A stretch of DNA of 64,000 nucleotides from Oscillospiraceae bacterium (GCA_015066625.1 SVOC01000011.1:42315-106314), one strand, 5' to 3'. Numbered from the stretch's first letter, positions 54,672-64,000 are shown. The notes: generated from the sequence alone by a model not told the origin. Numbers and translations are program-made.

Positions 54672-56357
54672 ATGGCAGAAATCAAAAAGCATTGGTATAA
54701 AGAAATGGCGGTCTATCAGATATGGCCCCGAAGCTTCAAGGACGGCAACGGCGACGGTATAGGCGATATCAAAGGCGTTATGGAAAAGCTTGATTACATC
54801 AAGAGTATCGGCGTTGATGCAATCTGGTTTTCACCTCTCTATAAGTCACCTCAGCATGACTACGGCTACGATATTGCCGATTATAAGTCAATAGCACCCG
54901 AATACGGCACTCTTGAGGAATTCAAGGAACTCCTCGATGCGGCACACAGCAAGGGTCTTAAAGTTATTATGGATCTTGTAATCAACCATACCTCCGATGA
55001 GCATGAATGGTTTAAGGAAAGTCAGAAAGGTCACGATAATCCTTATCACGACTATTATTTCTGGCGCAAGGGTAAGAAAAGCGGCGGCAAAAAGCCGCCC
55101 AACAACTGGCTTTCGACCTTCGCAGGTCCCGGTTGGCACTATAACGAAAACCTTGACGAATGGTACCTGACCCTTTTTGCAAAAGAACAGCCAGACCTTA
55201 ATATGGATAATCCCAAGGTTCGTGAAGAGATCAAGGATATTATCCGTTTCTGGCTTGATATGGGTGTTGACGGTTTCCGTGAGGATGTTATCACCTTCAT
55301 TTCAAAGAAGGAAGGCCTTCCCAACGGTTTTCCCATTCCCGTTGCCTGCGGTATGGAGCATTACAAATGCGGTCCCCATCTTGACGAATATCTGAAAGAA
55401 TTCAGAGCGGTTACGGATAATTATGACTGTATGACCGTAGGCGAGGCGCCTATGATGACTCCAAAGCTTGCGCTCCGTTTTATAAAAGAAGGCGCAAATC
55501 AGACTCTCAATATGATGTTCAACTTCCAGCATATGGAAGCGGATTCCTTTATGGTAAGCTGGATACCCATGCCTTTCAGTCTCAAGAAGCTAAAGAATGC
55601 ATACAACAGATGGCAGAATAAGCTTTACGGTATTGCCTGGAATGCAAACTATATCGAAAACCACGATCAGCCCAGAATCATCAGCCGCTACGGTGATGTG
55701 AATTACAGAGTCGAAAGCGGTAAGATGCTGGCAACAATGTATATATGCCAGAGCGGTACACCCTTTATCTATCAGGGTCAGGAAATAGGTATGATAAACA
55801 TTAAGATGAACAGTGTTGACGATTATACCGACACCCAGGTAAAGAGTACATATCAGCTTTTCAAAAAGCTGGGCTTTTCGGATAAAATGTTCCTTAAAGT
55901 AGCTAACCGTGCATCACGTGACAATGCAAGAACTCCCGTGCAGTGGAATGCGGAGAAAAACGCAGGTTTTACAACCGCAGATGAAGCCTGGTTCAGGGTT
56001 AATCCCAACTATACGGAAATTAATGTTGAGGCGGCGGAGAATGACGAAAACTCAATTCTCAATTATTACCGCAGGCTTCTTAAATTCCGTAAAGAAAATG
56101 AAATTTGTATTTACGGTGATTTCAAACTTCATTATAAGAACAGCCGCAATCTCTTTGTTTATGAGCGTAACTATGAAGGTAAGCGTATGCTTGTCATAAA
56201 CTCATTCACGGATAAGCCTGTTCATTTTACCGCACCGGCAGGATTCGATTTGTCAAAGGGTAAGCTTATGCTTTCAAATTATGATGTTGAGCAGGATAAG
56301 ACCCTTAACACCTTTGAAACAAAGCCCTACGAAACAAGAGTATATCTTTTTGATTAA
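54672..56357 (+). CDS. GH13 alpha-glucosidase (oligo-1,6-glucosidase type), cytoplasmic
   Basis: 561 residues from ATG 54672 (AAGGAG upstream; the longer frame inside the subtilase gene is not needed). Standard order: AVYQIWPRSFKDGNGDGIGD (start), DLVINHTSDEHEWF, the nucleophile Asp in GVDGFREDVI, acid/base Glu in TVGEAPMM, and ENHDQPR for the transition-state Asp. The family cleaves alpha-1,6 or alpha-1,4 glucosidic bonds in isomalto- or malto-oligosaccharides; trehalose-6-phosphate hydrolase is a near relative. No signal, so it acts inside the cell. It directly follows the protease gene. Confidence 0.9.
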   Translation: MAEIKKHWYKEMAVYQIWPRSFKDGNGDGIGDIKGVMEKLDYIKSIGVDAIWFSPLYKSPQHDYGYDIADYKSIAPEYGTLEEFKELLDAAHSKGLKVIMDLVINHTSDEHEWFKESQKGHDNPYHDYYFWRKGKKSGGKKPPNNWLSTFAGPGWHYNENLDEWYLTLFAKEQPDLNMDNPKVREEIKDIIRFWLDMGVDGFREDVITFISKKEGLPNGFPIPVACGMEHYKCGPHLDEYLKEFRAVTDNYDCMTVGEAPMMTPKLALRFIKEGANQTLNMMFNFQHMEADSFMVSWIPMPFSLKKLKNAYNRWQNKLYGIAWNANYIENHDQPRIISRYGDVNYRVESGKMLATMYICQSGTPFIYQGQEIGMINIKMNSVDDYTDTQVKSTYQLFKKLGFSDKMFLKVANRASRDNARTPVQWNAEKNAGFTTADEAWFRVNPNYTEINVEAAENDENSILNYYRRLLKFRKENEICIYGDFKLHYKNSRNLFVYERNYEGKRMLVINSFTDKPVHFTAPAGFDLSKGKLMLSNYDVEQDKTLNTFETKPYETRVYLFD

Positions 56358-56363
56358 CAATAA

Positions 56364-56397
56364 AGCCTCACGGAAATTACTCCGTGAGGCTCCTTTT
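56364..56397. terminator. Terminator between convergent GH13 and AraC genes
   Basis: 11-bp perfect stem AGCCTCACGGA / TCCGTGAGGCT (56364-56374, 56381-56391), 6-base loop, then CCTTTT. The arms also suit the minus strand. Confidence 0.85.
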
Positions 56398-57619
56398 ATA
56401 ATGCTTTTCTGTATTCTTTTGGTGTTTTACCCGTTATCTTCTTGAAGGTTTTGGCAAAATAGTTCACATCGTAAATTCCGCAGTGCTGAGCGATGGTCTG
56501 AATCTGAAGATTTGTTGTGGTAAGAAGATAAGCGGCATTTTTAATTCGCTTTTCCGCAACATATTCCGTAAGGTTCTTACCCGTTTCCTTCTTGAAAAGA
56601 GATGAAAGGTAGCTTGCGTTTACATTGAGGAGAGATGAAAATCTTTTCAGGCTCAGATCCGCCGTCAGATCCGCATCGATAATGGTTATAACCTTCTGAA
56701 CAAGCAGGGAATAATCCTTTGATGAGTGCTTTTTTACGAGTTTGCAATATTTGCGAACCATTTCCTTCATAAGCTCGGTTGCGTCGTGCTGTGAACGCAC
56801 AAGTTCAATTCTCTGAGCAAATTCGGTTGAAACACTGTCAATATAAAACGGATGAACAGAACCCATTTCAGCGCTTTTTCTCAGGATGGTATTGCTGATA
56901 ATCAGATAGTTTTTCATATTTCTGACAGGGTCATCGGTTCTTTTTTCAAGTGAAACAATTGAAGCGTGGCTGAACATCTGCTCAACAATGTGAGTTTTGC
57001 CCTGAGCAACCGCCTGCATCATTTTTCCTTCTGCTTCATAGCGTTCTTCAAGAAGCTGGATTGAAAGTAACGCATCGTCTGACTTCGCCTTGAATGCGTG
57101 CAGAGAATCTGCCGAAAAAGTTTCGTCAAATCTGTCCGTAATATTTTCAACGGAATAATTTGTGCTGCCGCCCCACATAACCTCTGCAAGGCTGTTAAGC
57201 AGTGCGTAGAGATGGCTTTCGTCACTTATAACGGGTATGTTGCCGTAATATTTTGTTATCTGTGATACCGTCTGTGCAGGGAATGAATTTTGTTCGGCAG
57301 CTTCAAGTATCATTGTTCTTGTGATTTCAAAAGCTGTGTAGGGTCCTGCGATGAGAACGGTTTTTTCGGGTGCGTCGGGGAGAAGAAACGAAACATATGA
57401 ACAATAAAACTTATCTGTCGATTTATAGACGGTGTTGGGTTTCATTTTTTTCCACGGTTCCGAAAAGATTTTTTGGTAGTTATCATTCAGTTCAAAAAAT
57501 TTGCGAAGCCCTTTGTCAATATTATCGGGCAGGGGAGTGTTTTCCGAAATAAGATAAGAGTCAATGTGCTGGTTAGCCAGTACACGGCGGAAAAATGCAA
57601 GCTCTGAACTGTAAAACAC
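56396..57619 (-). CDS. AraC-family transcriptional activator
   Basis: 407 residues from GTG 57619 (AAGGAG eight bases upstream). The last 100 residues are the AraC DNA-binding domain: ADLSLKRFSSLLNVNASYLSSLF, then IQTIAQHCGIYDVNYFAKTFKKITGKTPKEYRKAL. The N-terminal 300 residues are a long helical sensor region that I cannot assign, with no response-regulator receiver motif or TM segment. It is divergent from a GPH symporter and GH2 enzyme; such AraC proteins normally activate sugar-uptake genes when bound to the sugar. The shared gap of 219 bases has AT-rich sequence and inverted repeats. Confidence 0.85.
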   Translation of the reverse strand: MFYSSELAFFRRVLANQHIDSYLISENTPLPDNIDKGLRKFFELNDNYQKIFSEPWKKMKPNTVYKSTDKFYCSYVSFLLPDAPEKTVLIAGPYTAFEITRTMILEAAEQNSFPAQTVSQITKYYGNIPVISDESHLYALLNSLAEVMWGGSTNYSVENITDRFDETFSADSLHAFKAKSDDALLSIQLLEERYEAEGKMMQAVAQGKTHIVEQMFSHASIVSLEKRTDDPVRNMKNYLIISNTILRKSAEMGSVHPFYIDSVSTEFAQRIELVRSQHDATELMKEMVRKYCKLVKKHSSKDYSLLVQKVITIIDADLTADLSLKRFSSLLNVNASYLSSLFKKETGKNLTEYVAEKRIKNAAYLLTTTNLQIQTIAQHCGIYDVNYFAKTFKKITGKTPKEYRKAL

Positions 57620-57773
57620 GATAAAAACTCCTTTTTGTTATATTCGGGAGATTGCTTAATTCTATTATTGTATAATTTTTGGAAAAATTCAAGAGGAAAA
57701 CAAAAAAAATACTTGAATTTGCAAAAAAAATTATAGCATTCCAATGCGATTTATATTAGAATATAAGAGAAGA

Positions 57774-57791
57774 TGTTCGTCAAATCGAACA
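57774..57791. promoter_or_regulatory. Candidate regulatory inverted repeat upstream of the symporter gene
   Basis: TGTTCG (57774-57779) and CGAACA (57786-57791), six-base arms, 6-base spacer. A second small repeat GCATT/AATGC lies at 57736-57747. No good -35 box is visible, which suits an AraC-activated promoter; TATATT (57752-57757) may be the -10. Confidence 0.4.
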
Positions 57792-57838
57792 AACTAAATT
57801 CACCTGAAAGAATAAAATTATGAAAGATGAGGGATTCA

Positions 57839-59386
57839 ATGATGAAAAAACAGGCTGTATTGGATTCTAACGGTTACCGCAAGTTCGGTATGCTTGACAA
57901 GGTAGCATATGCAGCAGGCGATTTCGGCTGTAATATGAGCTTTGCACTAAAAGGAACTGTTCAGACTTTCTGGCTGGTTTATATGATGCTTGAAACAGGT
58001 CTTCTGTCCGCTTTGCTGCTGCTTGTTCAGATTTGGGATGCGGTTAACGATCCTCTTATCGGCAGTATGATTGACAACGACAAGAGAAAATATAAAATGG
58101 GCAAATTCAAGATGTATATCTTTGTGGGTGCCTGCGGTCTTCTTGTTGCCGGTGCGGCAGTTTTCCTTCCCTTCCCCAATGCAAGTGTGGTTGTGAAGGC
58201 TATCCTTTTTGTCCTCGGATATATTATCTGGGATGCCTGCTATACTGTAGCAAATGTTCCTTACGGTTCAATGCTTTCACTTATCACCGAAGACAGCGGC
58301 GAGAGAGCACAGCTTTCAACATGGCGAAGCATCGGTTCAATGTTCGGCAACATCATCCCTATGATTATTCTTCCCATGCTTATCTGGCAGAAGGTTACAT
58401 ATGACGGAACAGGCGATTACCACACAAACCCCATTACCGGTGAAGCATATAAAATCGGTGACCCGGTTCTTGACCCCCTTACCGGTGAGCAGTTTGAAAC
58501 TCTCCTCGGTGAACGCGTTTTCTGGGCAGCGCTTATTATGGGTGTTCTCGGCTTTGCAGCCTTTATGTTCATGATAAAGAAAATCACAATCCGTGTTGAC
58601 GAAAACACCGTAAAAACCAATGAAAACAGCGAAAAATTGAATATATTAAAAGCTTTCGGCAAATTTATGAAGAACCGTCCCGCAGTAGGTGCAACAGTTG
58701 CCGCTATGGGTATGTTCCTCGGAATGCAGTCTGCAACAACCGCAAATACAATTATGTTTGCAACTTATTTCAACAAAGCCTCAATGTCGGGCGTTGTTCA
58801 GATGATTGGCTTCCTGCCAATGGTGCTTTTCCTGCCCTTTATCAAGAAGCTTGTAAACAAATTCGGTAAAAAAGAGGCAGCTGTTGTAGGTACAATCGTA
58901 TCCGTTATCGGCGGTGTGGTTATGCTTATATTCCCCACCATTGAAAACAGAGATACCGCTCTTATCGTTTACCTTGCAGGTTTGGTAGGATTCGGTATCG
59001 GTATGGGTGTTTACACCTGTGTATCCTGGGCAATGATGGCTGATGCCATTGATTATAACGAATGGAAGTTTAACAGCAGAGAAGAGGGTACTGTATATTC
59101 ACTTCATTCCTTCTTCCGTAAGCTTGCGCAGGGCGTAGGTCCTTCAATCGTTCTTTTTGTAATGGGTACTCTCGGCTATAATTCCGAATTGGGAACAATC
59201 GGTCAGAGCTTTGAAACATCACACAATATGTGCTGGCTTGTTGCAGGTCTTTACCTTTTCAGTGCTGTTGTTCAGTTTATCGGTATTGCACTGATTTACA
59301 ATCTTGATAAAAAGACACTTGAAAAGATGAATTCAGATCTTGAAGCAAAGCGTTCAGCAAATGTAAGCGCAACTGTTTCGGAATAA
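57839..59386 (+). CDS. Glycoside-pentoside-hexuronide (GPH) family cation:sugar symporter
   Basis: 515 residues from ATG 57839 (or 57842), with GAGGGA upstream. It has twelve TM helices in the MelB/GusB style. Landmarks: AYAAGDFGCNMSFALKG at the start, QIWDAVNDPLIGSMIDN (cation-binding Asp), SWAMMADAIDYNEWK and the loop EEGTVYSLHSFFRKL. It brings beta-galactosides, beta-glucuronides or similar sugars in with Na+ or H+. Followed by the GH2 glycosidase and preceded by a divergent AraC gene, it is a complete small sugar-use unit. An extra loop around residues 200-235 (ITGEAYKIGDPVLDPLTGEQ) is notable. Confidence 0.9.
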   Translation: MMKKQAVLDSNGYRKFGMLDKVAYAAGDFGCNMSFALKGTVQTFWLVYMMLETGLLSALLLLVQIWDAVNDPLIGSMIDNDKRKYKMGKFKMYIFVGACGLLVAGAAVFLPFPNASVVVKAILFVLGYIIWDACYTVANVPYGSMLSLITEDSGERAQLSTWRSIGSMFGNIIPMIILPMLIWQKVTYDGTGDYHTNPITGEAYKIGDPVLDPLTGEQFETLLGERVFWAALIMGVLGFAAFMFMIKKITIRVDENTVKTNENSEKLNILKAFGKFMKNRPAVGATVAAMGMFLGMQSATTANTIMFATYFNKASMSGVVQMIGFLPMVLFLPFIKKLVNKFGKKEAAVVGTIVSVIGGVVMLIFPTIENRDTALIVYLAGLVGFGIGMGVYTCVSWAMMADAIDYNEWKFNSREEGTVYSLHSFFRKLAQGVGPSIVLFVMGTLGYNSELGTIGQSFETSHNMCWLVAGLYLFSAVVQFIGIALIYNLDKKTLEKMNSDLEAKRSANVSATVSE

Positions 59387-59404
59387 TCAAAAATTAATTC
59401 TTTG

Positions 59405-59436
59405 AACAGCCGGCAGTGATTGTCGGCTGTTTTATT
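59405..59436 (+). terminator. Hairpin between symporter and GH2 genes
   Basis: 11-bp stem AACAGCCGGCA / TGTCGGCTGTT (59405-59415, 59421-59431, one G-T pair), 5-base loop, then TTTA. It may give partial termination and lower GH2 expression. Confidence 0.7.
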
Positions 59437-59461
59437 AAATATTCAAGGAGAAAATTAATTA

Positions 59462-61705
59462 ATGAGAAAAGTAATAAGTATAAACAGAAAATGGGCGTTT
59501 GCCAAGGAGTCTGTTGTTCCTTCATCAATGCCTGAAAAATGGAATTTTGTAAATCTGCCTCACACCTGGAATGCCATCGACGGTCAGGACGGCGGCAACG
59601 ATTATTACAGAGGTACTTGCTGTTATATCCGCGAGCTTGACAGAGAAGAGCTTCCCGAGGCGGACAGATATTATCTTGAAATCTGCGGTGCAAATTCATC
59701 GGCAGATGTTTATGTCAACGGCAAAAAGCTTGCCCATCACGACGGCGGATATTCAACCTGGAGAGTTGATATCACTGATGAAATCGGTGTTAAAAACCTT
59801 ATTGCAATCACTGTTGACAACAGCCCCAACGAAGAAGTTTACCCTCAGATGGCGGACTTCACCTTCTACGGCGGTCTTTACAGAAATGTCAATATTATTG
59901 CAGTAAGCAATTCACACTTCGACCTTGATTATTACGGTGCACCCGGCATAAAGGTTACTCCCTGTGTTGACGGCGTGAATGCCAAGGTTGAGGTTGAGGT
60001 TTTTGTAACAGGTGAAATGGAGGCGCAGACCCTTGTCTATACCGTCAAGGATGCAGAGGGGAAGACAATTGCCGAAACCTCAAAGGATGTATCTGTAAAA
60101 AACGTTACCCTTGATATAAATAATGTTCATCTCTGGAACGGCAGAAAAGACCCTTATCTTTACACTGCAGAAGTAAATCTTGTTGCGGGTGATGATGTGC
60201 TTGATAATGTGAGCACACGCTTCGGTTGCCGCAGCTTTGAAATAGACCCCGAAAAGGGCTTTATTCTTAACGGTGAATCATATCCTCTCAGAGGTGTATC
60301 CCGCCATCAGGACAGATGGGGCATAGGCAACGCACTTCTTCCCGAGCATCACGAAGAGGATATTGACCTCATTATGGAGGTTGGTGCAACAACAATCCGC
60401 CTTGCCCATTATCAGCACGACCAATATTTCTATGACCTTTGTGATGAAAAAGGTCTTGTAATCTGGGCTGAGATTCCCTATATTTCAAAGCATATGCCCG
60501 GCGGCAGAGAAAACACAATTTCACAGATGAAGGAGCTTATCACTCAGAATTATAATCATCCGTCAATTATTGTATGGGGTCTCTCAAACGAAATTTCAAT
60601 GGCAGGCTCCGATGAAGACCTTCTTGAAAATCACAGAATTCTCAATGACCTTTGCCACGAGATGGATAAAACAAGGCTCACAACAATTGCTGTTGTTTCA
60701 ATGTGCAGCACGGATGACCCTTATATTCAGATTCCCGATGTTGTTTCTCATAACCATTATTTCGGATGGTATGGCGGCGATACATCAATGAACGGTCCCT
60801 GGTTCGACAATTTCCATGCAAAATTCCCTCACATTCCCGTGGGTATGAGCGAATACGGCTGTGAAGCGCTGGATTGGCATACCTCAAATCCTGTTCAGGG
60901 CGATTATACAGAGGAGTATCAGGCATATTATCACGAGGAGCTTATCAAACAGCTTTTCACAAGACCCTATATCTGGGCAACTCATGTATGGAATATGTTT
61001 GATTTCGGTGCGGATGCCCGTGCCGAAGGCGGCGAAAACGGACAGAACCATAAAGGTCTTGTCACCTTTGACCGCAAGTATAAAAAGGACTCCTTCTATG
61101 CATATAAAGCCTGGCTTTCCGATGAGCCTTTTGTTCACATCTGCGGCAAACGTTATGTTGACAGAGCAGAGGATGTAACAAAGGTTACCGTTTATTCAAA
61201 CCTGCCCGAGGTTGAGCTTTTTGCAAACGGTGAAAGTCTCGGCAAAAAGTCGAGCGATGAACACTTCTTCTACTTTGATGTTCCTGTTTCGGCAGAAACA
61301 AAGCTTGTTGCCGTTGCAGGTGAATACAGTGACGAAAGCTCTATCCGCAGAGTTGAAACCTTTAACGAGGCTTACAGGCTCAAAGAGAAGGGTGCTGTGC
61401 TTAACTGGTTTGACATTACCGAGCGTGAGGGTTATTTTTCACTTAACGATAAGATGAGTGAAGTAATAAGTGCACCCGAAGGTATGGCGTTTTTCGGTCA
61501 GATTATGAAAAACCTTATGACATCCGGCGGCGGTGCTGAAAGTATGATGGCAGGCTTCGAAATGACCGAGGATATGATGAAAATGCTTGGCGGATTTACC
61601 GTTCTCAGACTTACATCGCTTCTCGGTGCCGCAAACATCAAATTCACAAAAGAGCAGCTTCTTGAACTGAACGCACAGCTTAATCAGATTAAAAAGCCTG
61701 AATAA
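59462..61705 (+). CDS. GH2 beta-glycosidase (beta-galactosidase/beta-glucuronidase family), cytoplasmic
   Basis: 747 residues; AAGGAG precedes the ATG. The N-terminal sugar-binding domain has NLPHTWNAIDGQDGGNDYYRGT; the Ig-like domain ends near RGVSRHQDRWGIGNAL; the TIM barrel has the acid/base Glu in WGLSNEISMAG and nucleophile Glu in GMSEYGCEALDWH. A C-terminal helical extension of about 55 residues (EMTEDMMKMLGGFTVLRLTS) lies beyond the usual fold. It hydrolyses imported beta-galactosides or beta-glucuronides; the specificity residue set for glucuronidases was not found, so the sugar is open. It pairs with the GPH symporter and AraC regulator. Confidence 0.9.
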   Translation: MRKVISINRKWAFAKESVVPSSMPEKWNFVNLPHTWNAIDGQDGGNDYYRGTCCYIRELDREELPEADRYYLEICGANSSADVYVNGKKLAHHDGGYSTWRVDITDEIGVKNLIAITVDNSPNEEVYPQMADFTFYGGLYRNVNIIAVSNSHFDLDYYGAPGIKVTPCVDGVNAKVEVEVFVTGEMEAQTLVYTVKDAEGKTIAETSKDVSVKNVTLDINNVHLWNGRKDPYLYTAEVNLVAGDDVLDNVSTRFGCRSFEIDPEKGFILNGESYPLRGVSRHQDRWGIGNALLPEHHEEDIDLIMEVGATTIRLAHYQHDQYFYDLCDEKGLVIWAEIPYISKHMPGGRENTISQMKELITQNYNHPSIIVWGLSNEISMAGSDEDLLENHRILNDLCHEMDKTRLTTIAVVSMCSTDDPYIQIPDVVSHNHYFGWYGGDTSMNGPWFDNFHAKFPHIPVGMSEYGCEALDWHTSNPVQGDYTEEYQAYYHEELIKQLFTRPYIWATHVWNMFDFGADARAEGGENGQNHKGLVTFDRKYKKDSFYAYKAWLSDEPFVHICGKRYVDRAEDVTKVTVYSNLPEVELFANGESLGKKSSDEHFFYFDVPVSAETKLVAVAGEYSDESSIRRVETFNEAYRLKEKGAVLNWFDITEREGYFSLNDKMSEVISAPEGMAFFGQIMKNLMTSGGGAESMMAGFEMTEDMMKMLGGFTVLRLTSLLGAANIKFTKEQLLELNAQLNQIKKPE

Positions 61706-61719
61706 AGCGCATAATAAAG

Positions 61720-61751
61720 GCACTCTCCATATAAGGAGGGTGCTTTTTTTC
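61720..61751 (+). terminator. Terminator after GH2
   Basis: 9-bp stem GCACTCTCC / GGAGGGTGC (61720-61728, 61735-61743, one T-G pair), 6-base loop, then a run of seven T. Confidence 0.9.
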
Positions 61752-61774
61752 GCCATTATTATACAATCTTTACC

Positions 61775-61803
61775 TTGACTTTAAAAAATCAAAATAGTAT
61801 ACT
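61775..61803 (+). promoter_or_regulatory. Promoter of the glutamine synthetase gene
   Basis: TTGACT (61775-61780), 17 bases, TATACT (61798-61803). Confidence 0.7.
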
Positions 61804-61832
61804 GAATTGTCTTAAAATTAGGAGTGATGAGT

Positions 61833-63920
61833 ATGAGAAGTGTTCCCGAATATTTCGGCTGTATGGTCTTTGACGATAAGGCTATGAAGTCCAGATTACC
61901 CAAAGAAACATACAAGGCAATGAAAAAGACTATTCAGGACGGTAAGCGTCTTGATATCGCACTTGCAAATATCGTTGCAAATGCTATGAAGGATTGGGCT
62001 GTTGAAAACGGTGCAACCCACTATACTCATTGGTTCCAACCTATGACGGGCATTACTGCCGAAAAGCACGACAGCTTTATTTCACCCAGCGGTGAAGGCT
62101 CTGTTATTATGGAGTTTTCGGGTAAAGAACTTGTAAAAGGTGAGTCCGACGCATCCAGCTTCCCTTCAGGCGGTATCCGTTCAACATTTGAGGCAAGGGG
62201 ATATACCGCATGGGACCCCACCTCATATGCATTTATAAAAGAAGATGTGCTTTGTATCCCCACGGTTTTCTGTTCCTACGGCGGTGAAGCACTTGATATG
62301 AAAACTCCCTTGCTTCGTTCAATGGAAGCAATCAGCAAGCAGGCTAAAAGAATACTCAGCCTTTTCGGTCAGAACGATATTACAAGCGTTAAAACAACCG
62401 TCGGCGCAGAGCAGGAATATTTCCTTGTAGATGCCGATATGTATGCAAAGAGAAAAGACCTTATTTTTACAGGCAGAACTCTTTTCGGTGCAAAGCCTCC
62501 CAAAACACAGGAGCTTGACGACCATTATTTCGGATCAATCAAATCCCGTGTTGCCGCTTATATGAAAGACCTTGATGAAGAACTCTGGAAGCTCGGTATT
62601 CTCGCAAAAACCGAGCATAACGAAGCGGCACCTGCTCAGCACGAGCTTGCTCCCATATTCACAACAACAAATATTGCAACCGACCATAATCAGCTTACGA
62701 TGGAGATTATGCAGAAGGTTGCAAAGAAGCATAATATGATTTGTCTGCTTCACGAAAAGCCTTTTGAGGGTGTTAACGGCAGCGGCAAACACAACAACTG
62801 GTCAATTACCACAAATAAGGGTGCAAATCTTCTTGAGCCCGGTGAAACACCCTATGATAACGCACAGTTCCTGCTTTTCCTTTGTGCTGTTATCAAGGCT
62901 GTTGACGATTATCAGGATTTGCTCCGTGTTTCTGTTGCAAGTGCAGGCAATGACCACCGTCTGGGTGCAGGCGAAGCTCCTCCGGCGGTTATTTCAATGT
63001 TCCTCGGCGATGAGCTTGATGAAATTCTTGAGTCTATTGTCAACGACAGTGCCTATGACGCAAAAGAGAAAGTTCAGCTCAGAGTCGGCGTTCACGTTCT
63101 TCCCAGATTTGCAAAGGATGCAACCGACAGAAACAGAACTTCTCCCTTTGCATTCACCGGCAACAAGTTTGAATTCAGAATGCTGGGCTCCGCAAAGTCG
63201 ATCGCAAGTGCAAACATTGTTCTCAATACCGCTGTTGCAGAGTCACTCAAATCATATGCGGACAGGCTTGAAAATGTTGATAACTTTGAAGATGCACTTC
63301 ACGAGCTTATCAAAAAGACCATCAAAGACCATAAACGTATTATCTTTAACGGTAACGGCTATGATGACGAGTGGATTAAAGAAGCTGAAAGAAGAGGGCT
63401 TTATAATCTGCCTACAACCCCCGATTGCCTTCCCTATATGATTTCCGAAAAGAATGTAAAGCTTTTTGAGGAACACAAGGTATTCACAAGAGAAGAGCTT
63501 GAAGCACGCCACGAAATTTATTTTGAAGGCTACTGCAAAACACTCAACATCGAAGCGCTGACCGTTCTTGATATGGTCAGCAAGAATATCCTTCCTGCAA
63601 TAAGCAAATATGTTGGCAAGCTTTGCAAAACCGCTGAAAGAAAGAGGATTTTTGCGGCTGATTGCTCCTATGAGGAAGATATTATCAAAGAGCTTTCAAG
63701 TCTTTCAGCATTTATTTACAGGAAAACAAATGAGCTTGAAAAAGTCCTTTCTTCAATCAAATCGGCTGCAGATACCGTTGAAGAAGCAAATATGTTCAGA
63801 GATACAATCATTCCTCTTATGAATGAAATAAGAAAAGCGGTTGATGAAGCGGAGAGTGATATGTCGTCAGAGTACTGGCCTTATCCCTCATACGCAGATT
63901 TGCTTTTCGGAATCAGATAA
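61833..63920 (+). CDS. glnN: Type III glutamine synthetase
   Basis: 695 residues from ATG 61833 (AGGAG eight bases upstream; GTG 61824 and ATG 61827 are less well spaced). The length of about 700 residues and the GSIII-specific parts, [21 protein letters not shown] near the start and [20 protein letters not shown], set it apart from type I GlnA (about 450). Catalytic sequences: [10 protein letters not shown] (metal Glu), [29 protein letters not shown] (His and Asn) and [20 protein letters not shown]. It makes glutamine from glutamate, ammonia and ATP as a dodecamer. A single gene with its own promoter and no visible nitrogen riboswitch. Confidence 0.95.
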   Translation: MRSVPEYFGCMVFDDKAMKSRLPKETYKAMKKTIQDGKRLDIALANIVANAMKDWAVENGATHYTHWFQPMTGITAEKHDSFISPSGEGSVIMEFSGKELVKGESDASSFPSGGIRSTFEARGYTAWDPTSYAFIKEDVLCIPTVFCSYGGEALDMKTPLLRSMEAISKQAKRILSLFGQNDITSVKTTVGAEQEYFLVDADMYAKRKDLIFTGRTLFGAKPPKTQELDDHYFGSIKSRVAAYMKDLDEELWKLGILAKTEHNEAAPAQHELAPIFTTTNIATDHNQLTMEIMQKVAKKHNMICLLHEKPFEGVNGSGKHNNWSITTNKGANLLEPGETPYDNAQFLLFLCAVIKAVDDYQDLLRVSVASAGNDHRLGAGEAPPAVISMFLGDELDEILESIVNDSAYDAKEKVQLRVGVHVLPRFAKDATDRNRTSPFAFTGNKFEFRMLGSAKSIASANIVLNTAVAESLKSYADRLENVDNFEDALHELIKKTIKDHKRIIFNGNGYDDEWIKEAERRGLYNLPTTPDCLPYMISEKNVKLFEEHKVFTREELEARHEIYFEGYCKTLNIEALTVLDMVSKNILPAISKYVGKLCKTAERKRIFAADCSYEEDIIKELSSLSAFIYRKTNELEKVLSSIKSAADTVEEANMFRDTIIPLMNEIRKAVDEAESDMSSEYWPYPSYADLLFGIR

Positions 63921-63930
63921 CAATAGATGA

Positions 63931-63952
63931 TTTGTCAAACTAAGTGCAACAC
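63931..63952 (+). other. Possible start of an IS30-type terminal repeat at the right edge
   Basis: TTTGTCAAACTAAGTGCAAC resembles inverted-repeat ends of IS30-family elements in Firmicutes by memory. No transposase is visible in the 48 bases left. The same area also has GATGATT...AATCATC (63927-63975), which could be the glnN terminator. Confidence 0.25.
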
Positions 63953-64000
63953 TTTTTGATAGAATCATCAAATAAATCCAGCGGTTTTTGGTAATTTAAA

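Noticed and set aside
1..64000. CRISPR arrays, rRNA operons, tRNA clusters or prophage genes
   Set aside because: No regularly spaced repeats, no rRNA sequence, no cloverleaf and no phage structural or integrase genes were seen on either strand.

Overview
The window looks like chromosomal DNA from a low-to-moderate GC, strictly anaerobic gut Clostridia (Oscillospiraceae/Ruminococcaceae-like). Supporting traits are an ispH-rpsA fusion, a YlmC/YmxH sporulation-type protein, type III glutamine synthetase, a plasmalogen-synthase-like activase/dehydratase pair, RpiR and BlaI/BlaR1-type regulators, strong AGGAGG-type ribosome binding sites and many cytosolic glycosidases. I found no rRNA, tRNA, CRISPR array or intact mobile element.

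Layout. 0-8.3 kb: the end of a zinc-uptake operon with a Fur/Zur-type regulator (minus), a secreted metallophosphoesterase, a PrsA-like foldase, an RluA pseudouridine synthase, RadC, a GH5 endoglycoceramidase-like enzyme and a membrane XRE regulator. 8.4-13 kb: iron alcohol dehydrogenase, secreted lipase, a secreted unknown, a 44-aa small ORF in a structured, strongly promoted and terminated transcript, and YlmC. 13-19.2 kb: nitroreductase divergent from a MarR-heterodimeric ABC exporter operon, then an ECF sigma/anti-sigma pair. 19.2-22.6 kb: an AT-rich run of small genes (HAD phosphatase, Cys-rich unknown, PNPOx-like, methyltransferase, frameshifted AraC). 22.7-26.7 kb (minus): ATP-PPase-only GMP synthase with a CofE-like ligase, then nanE and a ROK kinase. 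26.8-33.7 kb: three PlsC acyltransferases, an ECF sigma with a miniature partner, and the activase/dehydratase pair. 33.7-43.4 kb: DUF4430 lipoprotein, polysaccharide deacetylase, aminotransferase, a BlaI-BlaR1-lipoprotein envelope-sensing operon, an InlB-repeat wall protein, PlsY. 43.4-46.4 kb: HAD phosphatase and GH95 fucosidase, divergent from an RpiR regulator. 46.4-52.9 kb: RpiR, flavoprotein, cmk, plsC, ispH-rpsA, DMT transporter. 52.9-61.7 kb: secreted subtilase, GH13 glucosidase, AraC, GPH sugar symporter, GH2 glycosidase. 61.8-63.9 kb: type III glutamine synthetase.

Common threads. (1) Phospholipid chemistry: four PlsC paralogs, PlsY and a candidate plasmalogen synthase. (2) Use of host or dietary glycans by cytoplasmic enzymes (GH5, GH95, GH2, GH13, NanE/ROK) with local regulators. 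(3) Envelope surveillance: two ECF sigma units, BlaI/BlaR1-like proteolytic signalling, PrsA foldase. Promoters are mostly clear sigma-A boxes with 16-17 bp spacers, and several carry palindromes that suggest autoregulation.

Most noteworthy observations: a ribosome binding site plus in-frame ATG exactly at the IspH/S1 junction; the structured small-ORF locus near 12.4 kb; the acyltransferase/plasmalogen-like block; an apparently leaderless nanE; a BlaR1-like protein whose sensor is replaced by Ig-like repeats; and a terminator for one gene buried antisense in its convergent neighbour.
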